In this document: positions 1 to 7,658 of the stretch, one piece after another
Layout of the letters: the number at the start of each line of letters is the position of its first letter
Numbering within the stretch: position 1 is the stretch's first letter
Source: Actinokineospora spheciospongiae
GTDB lineage: Bacteria; Actinomycetota; Actinomycetes; Mycobacteriales; Pseudonocardiaceae
Length of the DNA: 46,892 nucleotides
NCBI RefSeq assembly: GCF_000564855.1
Contig: NZ_AYXG01000102.1
Coordinates: 1 to 46,892, forward strand
Reading direction: 5' to 3'
Notes under the pieces: model-generated
Told to the model about the DNA's origin: nothing
What the model saw: only the letters and a program-made list of their open reading frames with translations
Databases searched by the model: none
Program-made: the position numbers and the translations under genes

Positions 1-165
1 CCACCCGGTCGCACTGGAGCACATGATCGCCATAGGGGCCCCGGCCAAACACATTCACCCAGCCGGGCACACCCACAAAACGACCGGGCTTTGCAGGAGA
101 CGGCCGAGCCGAGCACATTCACCCAGCCGGGCACCACCCGCAAAAGACCGGGCTTTGACAGGCGA
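1..165. repeat. Truncated copy of a dispersed repeat, with an internal 64-bp duplication
   Basis: Bases 2-43 match the reverse complement of roughly 26802-26843 with two substitutions, including 23 identical bases starting at CACATGATCGCC (20-42). The match continues more weakly to about 67. A segment beginning ACATTCACCCAGCCGGGCAC occurs at 51 and again at 115, and both copies run on into a shared tail ending GACCGGGCTTTG. This gives a 64-bp tandem step. The element lies just downstream of the MFS gene and is cut by the window edge, so its full extent is unknown. Confidence 0.7.
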
Positions 166-183
166 CAGCCACACGACCCCGCC

Positions 184-1455
184 CTAGGACTCCACCTCGG
201 AGGACTCCGCGGGAACCGCCGCCGGTTCGGCGCCCAGCGTGTCTACCTCGGCACCGTGCCGCGACATCGTCCACCAGACGACCGCGGCCAGCGCCAACTG
301 CAACGCGCCGGACACCACGAACACCCCGGGTGTCCCGATGCCGCGGGCCAGCAGACCGCCCAGCAGCGCCCCGATCGGGATGCCGCCCCACACCGCTGTC
401 CGCCACACCCCGAGCACCCGGCCGAACAGGTGCTCCGGGACCAGCGCGTGCCGCAGGGTGCCCAGGATGACGTTGACCACGACCACCGCCGCGGCGAACA
501 GCCCGAACAGCAGGCTGGCGGTGATCGGGTCGCGGACCAGCCCCATGCCGAGGAACCCCAGCCCGCACGCCGCGACCGAGACCACCAGCACCAGCCTGCG
601 CGGCAGTACCCGGCTCAGCCGGGGCGCCGCTGCCGCGCCGAGCAGCCCGCCGACGCCGCCGACCAGGGCGAACAGGCCGAATGCCGCCTCGTCGAGCCCC
701 AGGTCCTGCAGGGCGTAGAGCACCAGCAGCGCCTGCGCCAGTTCCGAGGTCAGCGCCAGCCCGAGGGCGATGAACACCAGCCGCACCATCAGCGGCCGGG
801 TCCGCACCCACCGCAGGCCCTCGCCCAGCTGTTCGCGCAGGCGGGGCGCCGGGCCGGTGGTGGCGGGCCGGTAGCGGCCGCGCAGGGCCACCAGCAGGAG
901 CGCGGCGACCACGAAACCGGCGGTGTTGAGCAGGAACGGCAGCGCGGCGAACAGGGCGAAGGTGATGCTGCCCAGCGGCCCGCCGAGGAACGTCTGGCCG
1001 ACGATCTCCACCGACTGGAGCTTGCCGTTGGCCGATTCCAGCCCGTCGCGGTCCACGACGGCGGGGACGAGGGCCTGCGCGGCGCTGTCGGCGATGGTCT
1101 CCACCGAGCCCAGCACCAGCGCCACGACGTAGAGCAGCCAGATCGACGCCGAGTCCAGCAGCACCAGCGCGGTCAGGCCGCCGACGATCACCGCCCGGGC
1201 GGCGTTGGCCAGCAGCACCGCCCGGCGCCGGTCGACCCGGTCGATCAGCGCGCCGCTGAGCAGGGCGAACAGCAGCCAGGGCAGGAACGAGGTGGCGGAC
1301 AGGCCCGCGATCAGGACCGGGTCGCGGGTGACGCTGGCGCCCAGCAGCGGGAAGGCGACCTTGCCGATGCCGTCACCGAGGTTCGACAGCGCGCTGGAGC
1401 CCAGCAGCCACCGCAACCTGTGGTCGGCTCGTGAGCGCGCACCCCCACTCCCCAT
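184..1455 (-). CDS. MFS transporter, EntS-like drug/siderophore exporter type
   Basis: 423-residue integral membrane protein of the major facilitator superfamily, normal length for a 12-helix exporter. The loop between helices 2 and 3 carries the motif GALIDRVDRRRAVLLANAAR, typical of the MFS_3/EntS group, and hydrophobic stretches fill most of the chain. A second basic loop (APRLSRVLPRRLVL, about residue 270) marks the start of the C-terminal half. By family it would export small molecules by proton antiport; the substrate cannot be read from sequence and no biosynthetic genes adjoin it. ATG at 1455 is the first start of an uninterrupted frame. A dispersed repeat follows its 3' end. Confidence 0.9.
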   Translation of the reverse strand: MGSGGARSRADHRLRWLLGSSALSNLGDGIGKVAFPLLGASVTRDPVLIAGLSATSFLPWLLFALLSGALIDRVDRRRAVLLANAARAVIVGGLTALVLLDSASIWLLYVVALVLGSVETIADSAAQALVPAVVDRDGLESANGKLQSVEIVGQTFLGGPLGSITFALFAALPFLLNTAGFVVAALLLVALRGRYRPATTGPAPRLREQLGEGLRWVRTRPLMVRLVFIALGLALTSELAQALLVLYALQDLGLDEAAFGLFALVGGVGGLLGAAAAPRLSRVLPRRLVLVVSVAACGLGFLGMGLVRDPITASLLFGLFAAAVVVVNVILGTLRHALVPEHLFGRVLGVWRTAVWGGIPIGALLGGLLARGIGTPGVFVVSGALQLALAAVVWWTMSRHGAEVDTLGAEPAAVPAESSEVES

Positions 1456-1541
1456 GCCGTGACGCTACTGGCCCGCCGCGGCGGTGAACCAGCCCCAGAT
1501 CGGGCGGTTCCGTTCCCATCCCGGAACTGGGAAAAACCCGC

Positions 1542-2075
1542 TCACCCGCACACGACGTCCAGGTCGAGCCTGCCCGCGGCGCCGAACCCGGTGGTGACGC
1601 GCAGCCGGGGCGCGGCCACGGTGTAGTCGCCGGGTCGCAGGTCGGCGCCGAAGTCCAGCTCACCGTCCTTGACCGCCAGCGATGACCGGCCGCCGAGCCG
1701 CACCAGCACCGCCGCGCCGCCGGTGGAGGTCACCGCCACCTCGGTGCCGGTGGCGTCCGGTGAGCAGCGCCCGCGCACGTCGGAGGTCAGTTCCCCCTCG
1801 CCGGGGACGCGCACCGCCAACGTCCCCACCGCCGCCCCGTCGAGCCGGTCCAGGTCCGTCACCGACCCGGGGAGCACGGTGCCCGCGATCGGCGTCCGGA
1901 CCGGTGCGGGCGGGGCGTCGGTGGGCGCCGGGTCGGCGGTGGTCCCCGGGAGCTCGGCGCCCGCGGCGCAACCCGCGGCGAGCAGCAGGGCCGCGGCGAG
2001 GGTGAGCCGGATCACCGGCGCGACGCGGGTCGTGCCGACCCCGCTCAGCCCGGGGGCGGGCAGCTTCTTCTGCAC
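1542..2075 (-). CDS. Hypothetical secreted lipoprotein
   Basis: Small exported protein of about 177 residues. A hydrophobic stretch ends in the lipobox LLAAGC, followed by a Pro/Thr/Ala-rich linker (about residues 40-60) and a C-terminal domain of about 110 residues, probably beta-rich, with two cysteines (RGRC and the terminal VVCG). I do not recognise the family; lipid anchoring outside the membrane is inferred from the lipobox. Start: GTG at 2075 has a GGAG about 8 nt upstream. GTG at 2084 and GTG at 2015 are alternatives, and the last would give a more usual short n-region. Confidence 0.72.
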   Translation of the reverse strand: MQKKLPAPGLSGVGTTRVAPVIRLTLAAALLLAAGCAAGAELPGTTADPAPTDAPPAPVRTPIAGTVLPGSVTDLDRLDGAAVGTLAVRVPGEGELTSDVRGRCSPDATGTEVAVTSTGGAAVLVRLGGRSSLAVKDGELDFGADLRPGDYTVAAPRLRVTTGFGAAGRLDLDVVCG

Positions 2076-2285
2076 AGTGGGCACTCCGTCGTCCGCGGCG
2101 CTGGTCGAGCACCGGACCGCCCGCCGGACGCGCGTCGGTCCCGGGCGGCGGTGTGGTCGCAGGAGGCTGGCACAGGCCCGGCCGGGCGGCGAGCCGGTGG
2201 CGCGGAGGTGCCCGGTTTGTCATGTTGCTGATTAGCCGGTTGTGGGTATCTCTGGTTAAGAGACAACCTTTCGGGGGGCGTGCGC

Positions 2286-2300
2286 GTCCACTGAGTGGAC
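2286..2300. promoter_or_regulatory. Perfect 7-1-7 inverted repeat upstream of a lipoprotein gene
   Basis: GTCCACT-G-AGTGGAC lies 42 nt before the DUF4232 lipoprotein start, in the region between two divergent lipoprotein genes. A second imperfect hairpin (GGTTGT at 2238, CAACC ending at 2268, inner stem TCTCT/AGAGA) lies just upstream. Either could be an operator or leader structure. No regulator can be assigned. Confidence 0.35.
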
Positions 2301-2341
2301 CATCCAGCTAGTCCGGGGTACGTCTGGAGGCGAGATCTGCT

Positions 2342-3025
2342 GTGCACGCTCACACGTTCGGGCGAAAGTTCTTGATCACGACCGGAATCCTGGTCGCCGC
2401 CGCCACCGCGGGGTGCGGAGCCGCGGCCGACAACGCGGGCTCCGCCGCGCCGACGCCGTCGATCACATCCGTGGACCAACCCATCACCAGCACCGCCACG
2501 CTCGCCGCGCCGCCGCCGACCGCGCCGCCCACCGCCGCCCAGCCGCCCGCCGCGGCCCAGCCCACCCGGGCGGCCAGCGAAGCCGAGGCCGCCGACGGCG
2601 CCGCGGGGTCGAACGACTGCAAGGCCGCGGACCTGGCGCTGTCCATCCGCGACGGTGAGGGCGCCGCGGGCACCGTCTACCGGACGCTGGTCTTCACCAA
2701 CTCCGGCAGCCGCACCTGCACCATGCAGGGCTTCCCCGGCGTCTCCTACGTCACCGGCGACGACGGCCACCAGGTCGGCCCGGCCGCCTACCGGGACGGC
2801 ACCAAGGGCGCGCCGGTCACCATGGCGCCCGGGGTGTCGTCCTCGACGACCATCGGCTTCGTGAACGTGCAGAACTTCGACCCGGCGGCCTGCCAGCCGA
2901 CCGAGACCCGGGGCCTGCGCGTCTACCCGCCGCACGACACCGCGTCGATGTTCCTGCCGCTGCCCGGCACCGGCTGCTCGGCCACCCCGCCCGGCAACCA
3001 GCTCACCGTCAAGACCGTCAGCTAG
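2342..3025 (+). CDS. DUF4232-domain lipoprotein
   Basis: 227-residue exported lipoprotein. Residues 1-25 form a signal peptide with lipobox TAGC. Residues 30-85 are a Pro/Ala/Thr-rich linker, and the rest is a DUF4232 domain beginning near CKAADLALSIRDG. That domain carries the family pattern of a beta-sandwich with conserved Cys (SRTCTMQGFPGVSYV) and a late Cys (PLPGTGCS). DUF4232 proteins are common surface lipoproteins of actinobacteria with no proven biochemical role. The GTG start has GGAGG about 10 nt upstream. A strong hairpin follows the stop codon, so it is probably monocistronic. Confidence 0.88.
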   Translation: MHAHTFGRKFLITTGILVAAATAGCGAAADNAGSAAPTPSITSVDQPITSTATLAAPPPTAPPTAAQPPAAAQPTRAASEAEAADGAAGSNDCKAADLALSIRDGEGAAGTVYRTLVFTNSGSRTCTMQGFPGVSYVTGDDGHQVGPAAYRDGTKGAPVTMAPGVSSSTTIGFVNVQNFDPAACQPTETRGLRVYPPHDTASMFLPLPGTGCSATPPGNQLTVKTVS

Positions 3026-3030
3026 GCGAC

Positions 3031-3064
3031 CCGACCGGTCTGCCACACCCGGCAGACCGGTCGG
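3031..3064 (+). terminator. Terminator hairpin after DUF4232 lipoprotein
   Basis: Perfect 14-bp stem (CCGACCGGTCTGCC paired with GGCAGACCGGTCGG) with a 6-nt loop, starting 6 nt after the stop codon. There is no clear U tract, as is usual in high-GC actinobacteria. Confidence 0.75.
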
Positions 3065-3165
3065 CGCACGTCGTCCTGTTCGGCTGATCGACCCCACCCG
3101 GGCAGGCACTCCGGGGGTGGTCACCGGTTTCAAGGCCCGCGGCGCCCACCGACATACTCGGTGCC

Positions 3166-3504
3166 GTGACTCTCGAAGAGCTCTCCGCCCGCCAGCGCGC
3201 CTTCTCCGAAGCCAGGGCCTGGGGTCCCTGGCACACCCCCAAGAACCTGGTCATGGCCCTCACCGGCGAGGTGGGCGAGCTGACCGAGCTGTTCCAGTGG
3301 CTCACCCCGGAGGAGGCCGCCACCGCCGCCGAGGACCCCGCCCTCCGCCCCAGGATCGACGACGAACTGGCCGACGTCCTGCTCTACCTCGTCCGCCTCG
3401 CCGACGTCCTCGGCGTCGACCTCATCGAGGCCGCCAACGCCAAGATCGACCGCAACGAGACCCGCTTCCCACCGGGTGTCGGCCGCACCGCCCTGGAGAA
3501 GTAG
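3166..3504 (+). CDS. MazG-like nucleotide pyrophosphohydrolase (dCTPase/RS21-C6 type)
   Basis: 112-residue all-alpha NTP pyrophosphohydrolase. The metal-binding helix pair is visible: EVGELTELFQW (about residues 30-40, ExxE) and DDELADVLLYLVRLAD (about 66-81, ExxD type), as in MazG-like and mouse RS21-C6/DCTPP1 enzymes. The N-terminal WGPWHTPKNLVMALTGE also matches that group. It should hydrolyse (d)NTPs, probably modified or pyrimidine dNTPs, to monophosphates as cytosolic house-cleaning. Starts with GTG. Its stop codon is one base from the convergent sigma-factor stop. Confidence 0.88.
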   Translation: MTLEELSARQRAFSEARAWGPWHTPKNLVMALTGEVGELTELFQWLTPEEAATAAEDPALRPRIDDELADVLLYLVRLADVLGVDLIEAANAKIDRNETRFPPGVGRTALEK

Positions 3505-3505
3505 C

Positions 3506-4174
3506 TCAGGCGCGGGCGAGGGTCTTGCGGAGGCGGTTGAGGGCGCGGTGCTGGGCGACGCGGATCGCCTCGGCGGTGGTGCCGATGACGTCGGCGGTTT
3601 CCTGGGCGGACATGCCCATGACCACGCGCATGACGAGGATGTCGCGCTGGCGCTCGGTGAGGCTGCGCAGGAGGACGCCGGTCTGCTCGACCAGTTCGTG
3701 GCGCAGGGTGACCTGCTCCGGGCCGTCTTCGGTGGACGGGACGTCGGGGGCGTCGGCGATGGGGTCGGACTTGTCGCGGGTGTTGGCGCGGTGGACGTCG
3801 GCGACCTTGTGCGCGGCGATGCCGTAGACGAAGGACAGGAACGGGCGGCCGAGCTGCTGGTAGGTGGGCAGGGCGCGGAACACCGCCAGGCACACCTCCT
3901 GGGCGACGTCGTCGGCGCCGCTGACCGAGCGGGGCATCCTGCCCAGCTTGGCGCGGCAGTAGCGCACGACGAGCGGCCGGAGGAAGCGCAGCAGGCCGTC
4001 GACCGCGGTGGTCTCGCCCCGGATCGCGGCGGCGACCACCTCGTCGAGGTTGTCCCGCTCGACCGGGGCCGGGGGGCGGCGGACCGGCAGCACGACCTCG
4101 GTCGGCGACGTGACCGCGGTCAGCGACGCTTCGAGGGCGGCGAGCTCCTCGTCCAGCGCAATCGTGCCCAACAT
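3506..4174 (-). CDS. Sigma-70 family RNA polymerase sigma factor, ShbA/SigD-like
   Basis: 222-residue ECF-size sigma factor. Region 2 is at about 60-130 (VRYCRAKLGR, DDVAQEVCLAVFRALPTY, then FLSFVYGIAAHKVADVHRA) and region 4 at about 160-220 (LTERQRDILVMRVVMGMSAQ, AEAIRVAQHRALNRLRK). The DDVAQEVCLAV and GIAAHKVADVHRA segments are characteristic of mycobacterial SigD and Streptomyces ShbA, the sigma that drives hrdB in Streptomyces. An N-terminal extension of about 45 residues precedes region 2. No anti-sigma gene is adjacent and the usual groEL2/guaB neighbourhood is absent, so this may be a paralogue rather than the orthologue. It lies 141 bp downstream of a glucosaminidase on the same strand. 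Confidence 0.85.
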   Translation of the reverse strand: MLGTIALDEELAALEASLTAVTSPTEVVLPVRRPPAPVERDNLDEVVAAAIRGETTAVDGLLRFLRPLVVRYCRAKLGRMPRSVSGADDVAQEVCLAVFRALPTYQQLGRPFLSFVYGIAAHKVADVHRANTRDKSDPIADAPDVPSTEDGPEQVTLRHELVEQTGVLLRSLTERQRDILVMRVVMGMSAQETADVIGTTAEAIRVAQHRALNRLRKTLARA

Positions 4175-4315
4175 CGCGTTCCTCCCACGCCGAGGTGATC
4201 TCTCACCCGTTGTAGAGCGCGGGGCGTGGCGCGAAATACAGGACGTTGGGCTCTATTTTCACGCCAAAGGACTAATCGTGGCCGATACGGGAACGCATTG
4301 CGATCGGGTGATCAC

Positions 4316-4930
4316 TCACGGCTGCGGGGCGTCGAACCGGTAGAGGTCGTTGTCCTGCATCAGCTTGATGACCTTGTCGGCGTAGCTGGGGTCGGTCGCG
4401 TACTTCTTGGCGACCTCGGTGACGAATGCGTTCGCGTCACCCGCGAGGGGGAGCGCGGCGGCGTAGTGGTCACTGGTGGTGATCAGGCGGCCGTAGTCGC
4501 GGAACGAGGCGGTCATGGACTCGTACGTGCGGAAGGACGCCGTCGTCGGGTGGCACTCCGGGGTGCACTCGGTGGTGGGGTACTCGTGGCAGCCGTTCGC
4601 CACCGGGCCGGGGCCCGCGCTGGTGCACTTGAAGCCGAAGTAGTTGCGGTCCTGCACGGCGAGCCTGCTCCGGCCCCAGGCCGATTCGAGGATGGACTGC
4701 GCCGCGGTCACCGACGCCGGGATCTTGAACTCCGCGGCGATCGCCCGCGCCGCCGGTTCGGCCGCCTTCAGGTACCCCGGATCGGGTGCGGCGGCGACCG
4801 CCGCGGCCCGGACCTGGTCCTGGTCCACCACGTCCCCGTCGGTGGCCGCCGCGGGGACCGCGAGCACGGCCGCGGCCAGCAATCCCAGCAGCGCTCCGGT
4901 CGTGCGTCTGACCCGGGTTCCGATGTGCAT
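4316..4930 (-). CDS. Secreted glucosaminidase-domain peptidoglycan hydrolase (GH73/FlgJ-like)
   Basis: 204-residue exported protein. A Sec signal peptide (about residues 1-29, ending VPAAA) is followed by a glucosaminidase domain at about 55-200: IPASVTAAQSILESAWGRS contains the catalytic Glu, then NYFGFKC and FRTYESMTASFRDYGRLI. By family it cleaves N-acetylglucosaminyl bonds in peptidoglycan outside the membrane. Four cysteines around CHEYPTTECTPEC suggest disulfides, as in secreted actinobacterial versions. ATG at 4930 has GGAGGGAG upstream with good spacing. The sigma gene lies downstream on the same strand. Confidence 0.9.
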   Translation of the reverse strand: MHIGTRVRRTTGALLGLLAAAVLAVPAAATDGDVVDQDQVRAAAVAAAPDPGYLKAAEPAARAIAAEFKIPASVTAAQSILESAWGRSRLAVQDRNYFGFKCTSAGPGPVANGCHEYPTTECTPECHPTTASFRTYESMTASFRDYGRLITTSDHYAAALPLAGDANAFVTEVAKKYATDPSYADKVIKLMQDNDLYRFDAPQP

Positions 4931-4942
4931 GATCGCTCCCTC

Positions 4943-4962
4943 CGCTCGTTGTCCTACGAGCG
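4943..4962 (-). promoter_or_regulatory. Leader inverted repeat upstream of glucosaminidase gene
   Basis: CGCTCGT and ACGAGCG separated by 6 nt lie 12-32 nt upstream of the glucosaminidase ATG, next to the ribosome binding site. It could be an operator or a leader hairpin limiting translation. The assignment rests on symmetry alone. Confidence 0.3.
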
Positions 4963-5037
4963 TCGGCGCAGGTCAGGCGGGTCGCAACCGGTGGTAACCC
5001 GATGCGGTGAGAACTGATTGGATGCGGGAACAACCGG

Positions 5038-6000
5038 TTAAACCATAAGGCTGGTCTCCGCCTCGCACAGCTCCCACAGCGCCCGCCGGGCCGCTGGGTC
5101 GTCGTGCTGCCAGGGGGCGAAGTGGGTGGGCCGGACCCGGCGGTCGTGCCAGAAGCCCCCGGTCTCCCGGTGCGCCCGCGGGGCGGCGGCGAGCCACACG
5201 ACCGTGTCCGCCCCCTGCTCGGGGGTGCGCAGCAGCGGGCCCATCACCCTGGTGAACCCGGGCAGCGACGAGGTCACCCCCGGGGTGTCGGCCCAGCCGG
5301 GGTGGGTGCTGTGCACGACCACGCCGTCCGCCGCCAACTCCGCCGCCCACAGCTCGGCCAGCACGACCTGCGCCCGCTTGGTCCTGGCGTAGGCCTTCGT
5401 GCCGGAGTAGTCGCCCCGCCGGTACTGCGGGTCCTCCGGGTGCAGTGCCGCCGCGTACATCCCGCCGGAGGTCACGAACACCACCCGGCCCTTCGCCGCC
5501 GCCAGCGCCGGGCGCAGCAGGCCGGTGAGCAGGTGCGGGCCGAGCACGTGCGTGGCCAGGGCGACCTCGTTGCCCTCGGCGGTCTCCCGGCGCTCCGGCG
5601 GCAGCGTGCCCGCGTTGTGGACGAGCACGTCCAGGCTGCCGTGCGCGGCGCTGAACCGCTCGGCGAACGCGCGCACCGAACCCAGGTCCGACACGTCGCA
5701 CTCGTGCAGCTCCAGGTGGGCACCGGGCACCCGCTCGGCCACCTCCAGCCGCGCCCGCTCGCCCTTGACCGCGTCCCGCACCAGCATGTGCACCGTGGCG
5801 CCCAGTTCGGCCAGACCGGCCACCGCCGCCTTGCCGAGACCGGAGTTGGCCCCGGTGACCAGCGCCGAGCAGCCGTCCAGGGCGTCCGGTTCCGGGTCGG
5901 CGGGCCAGAAGCGGCTGCGCACGCGGTAGCCGATCTTCGTGTACCCGGGCACGACGGTCCGGTCCAGCACGGTGTCCAGGATGTCGGTCGCCTTGCGCAT
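5038..6000 (-). CDS. Short-chain dehydrogenase/reductase, DHRS12-like
   Basis: 320-residue SDR oxidoreductase with an N-terminal extension of about 40 residues (MRKATDILDTVLDRTVVPGY then TKIGYRVRS) typical of DHRS12-like proteins. The cofactor motif is TGANSGLGKAA (about 49-59), followed by NAGTLPPE and the active-site Tyr/Lys in YSGTKAYARTK, with Ser in VFVTSGG. It should reduce or oxidise a carbonyl/hydroxyl, with NADP(H) likely; the substrate is unknown. The frame is open to 6057, but ATG at 6000 matches the family N-terminus and leaves room for the divergent rtcB promoter. Confidence 0.88.
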   Translation of the reverse strand: MRKATDILDTVLDRTVVPGYTKIGYRVRSRFWPADPEPDALDGCSALVTGANSGLGKAAVAGLAELGATVHMLVRDAVKGERARLEVAERVPGAHLELHECDVSDLGSVRAFAERFSAAHGSLDVLVHNAGTLPPERRETAEGNEVALATHVLGPHLLTGLLRPALAAAKGRVVFVTSGGMYAAALHPEDPQYRRGDYSGTKAYARTKRAQVVLAELWAAELAADGVVVHSTHPGWADTPGVTSSLPGFTRVMGPLLRTPEQGADTVVWLAAAPRAHRETGGFWHDRRVRPTHFAPWQHDDPAARRALWELCEAETSLMV

Positions 6001-6085
6001 GGCGTCGACGCTAGTGCGCCACCGGGCGCCGCGCCTGTCGAGAAACCGTTCGCCCACCAGCGGAACCGCTGCCTATCCTCGCCGC

Positions 6086-7264
6086 ATGGCAGCGACCACG
6101 ATTCCCGGGCAGCACGTCGACATCCGCCTGTGGGCCCGACCGGAGGCGGTCGAGGACCTGGCGATGCGGCAGTTGCAGAACATCGCCGCACTGCCGTGGG
6201 CGTACAAGCACGTCGCCGTCATGCCCGACGTCCACTACGGCAAGGGCGCCACGGTCGGCTCCGTCATCGCCATGCGCGGTGCCGTCTCGCCCGCCGCGGT
6301 CGGTGTGGACATCGGCTGCGGCATGTCCGCGGTCCGCACCTCCCTCACCGCCGCCGACCTGCCCGCCGACCTGTCCCGGCTGCGCTCGCGCATCGAGGCG
6401 AAGGTCCCGGTGGGCTTCGGGATGCACAAGGACGAGGCCTTCGGCGACCGCGACGGCGGCGGCTGGGCGGACTTCTGGCACCGCTTCGACGCGCTGACCC
6501 CGTTGGTGCGCAAGGAAAGCGGGCGCGCGCTCAAGCAGATGGGCACCCTCGGCGGCGGCAACCACTTCATCGAGGTCTGCCTCGACGAGGACGGCCGGGT
6601 CTGGCTGATGCTGCACTCCGGGTCCCGGGGGATCGGGAACCTGTTGGCGCAGCACCACATCGAGGTCGCCCGCGGGCTCGCGCACAACGCGGCGCTGCCC
6701 GACCCGGACCTCGCCGTGTTCATCGCCGACACCCCGCAGATGGCCGCCTACCGGCACGACCTGTACTGGGCGCAGGAGTACGCCCGCCGCAACCGCGCGG
6801 TGATGATGCGCCTGGTCTGCGACGTGGTGCGCCGCGAGTTCCCGGCGGTCCGGTTCGAGGACCCGATCTCGGTGCACCACAACTACGTCGCCGAGGAGAC
6901 CCACTTCGGCGAGGAGGTCCTGGTCACCCGCAAGGGCGCCATCCGCGCGGGCCGCGGCGACCTCGGGATCATCCCGGGGTCGATGGGCACCGGCTCCTAC
7001 ATCGTCCGCGGGCTGGGGAACCCGGACTCGTTCGAGTCGGCGTCGCACGGCGCTGGGCGGCGGATGTCGCGGAACAAGGCGCGCAAGCAGTTCACGCCGG
7101 ATGACCTGGCCGAGCAGACGGCTGGGGTGGAGTGCCGGAAGGATTCCGGTGTGGTGGACGAGATCCCGGCCGCCTACAAGAACATCGACGACGTGATCGC
7201 CGAGCAGAGCGACCTGGTGGAAGTGGTCGCGAAGCTCAAGCAGGTGGTCTGCGTCAAGGGGTGA
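6086..7264 (+). CDS. rtcB: RtcB family RNA-splicing ligase
   Basis: 392-residue RtcB. It joins RNA 2',3'-cyclic phosphate or 3'-phosphate ends to 5'-OH ends through a 3'-guanylylated intermediate with Mn2+. Key family motifs are present: MPDVHYGKGATVGSVI, the metal-binding Cys in VGVDIGCGMSAV, GGGNHFIEV, HSGSRGIG, HHNY, GSMGTGSYIV, and the guanylated His in SHGAGRRMSR. Length matches the shorter bacterial class. The frame is open upstream to 5939, but ATG at 6086 starts the conserved region. No archease, RtcA or RtcR gene is next to it. It is divergent from the SDR and convergent with a metallopeptidase. Confidence 0.96.
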   Translation: MAATTIPGQHVDIRLWARPEAVEDLAMRQLQNIAALPWAYKHVAVMPDVHYGKGATVGSVIAMRGAVSPAAVGVDIGCGMSAVRTSLTAADLPADLSRLRSRIEAKVPVGFGMHKDEAFGDRDGGGWADFWHRFDALTPLVRKESGRALKQMGTLGGGNHFIEVCLDEDGRVWLMLHSGSRGIGNLLAQHHIEVARGLAHNAALPDPDLAVFIADTPQMAAYRHDLYWAQEYARRNRAVMMRLVCDVVRREFPAVRFEDPISVHHNYVAEETHFGEEVLVTRKGAIRAGRGDLGIIPGSMGTGSYIVRGLGNPDSFESASHGAGRRMSRNKARKQFTPDDLAEQTAGVECRKDSGVVDEIPAAYKNIDDVIAEQSDLVEVVAKLKQVVCVKG

Positions 7265-7272
7265 CCCGCCTT

Positions 7273-7302
7273 GGGCGCCCGTCCCGCCCGGGGCGGGCGC
7301 CC
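7273..7302. terminator. Bidirectional terminator between rtcB and metallopeptidase genes
   Basis: GGGCGCCCGTCCC pairs with GGGGCGGGCGCCC around a 4-nt loop: 13 bp with one G-U pair. It sits in the 42-nt gap between two convergent genes and can serve both. Confidence 0.7.
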
Positions 7303-7306
7303 CGGG

Positions 7307-7657
7307 TCAGCCCCAGCCGAGTTCGTGCAGGGTTTCCTCGTCCACGCCGAAGTGGTGGGCGATCTCGTGGACCACGGTGACCGCCACCTCGTCGACCACG
7401 TCGTCCTCTGAGTCGCAGATGTCGAGGATGGCTTCTCGGTAGATGAAGATGCGGTCGGGGAGGTGGCCGCCGTAGTCGGAGAGGCGTTCGGTCAGGGCGA
7501 TGCCGTGGTAGAGGCCGAGGAGGGTGGGGTCTTCCCGGTCGCGGTCTTCGACCAGGACGACGACGTTGTCCATGGCCTTGGCGAAATCCGCCGGGATGAG
7601 GTCGAGGGCGTCGGCCACCAGTTCCTCGAACCGCAGGCGCGTCATCTCGATCGGCAC
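7307..7657 (-). CDS. Metallopeptidase family protein (minizincin, DUF1025-type)
   Basis: 116-residue small zincin-like protein. The zinc-binding motif HEIAHHFGVDEETLHELGW (about residues 97-115) gives HExxH followed by a downstream acidic/His segment, the hallmark of the minizincin family found next to many actinobacterial septum genes. The N-terminal RFEELVADALDLIP is also typical. It is likely cytosolic with no signal peptide; protease activity is inferred from the motif. GTG at 7657 sits one base after the stop of the upstream septum-formation gene, so the two are co-transcribed. ATG at 7645 is an alternative start. Confidence 0.88.
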   Translation of the reverse strand: MPIEMTRLRFEELVADALDLIPADFAKAMDNVVVLVEDRDREDPTLLGLYHGIALTERLSDYGGHLPDRIFIYREAILDICDSEDDVVDEVAVTVVHEIAHHFGVDEETLHELGWG

Positions 7658-7658
7658 G

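Noticed and set aside
91-1434. 447-codon open frame on the plus strand across the MFS gene
   Set aside because: Antisense shadow of the transporter; Gln/Arg/Pro-rich with no motif, typical of GC-rich third positions.
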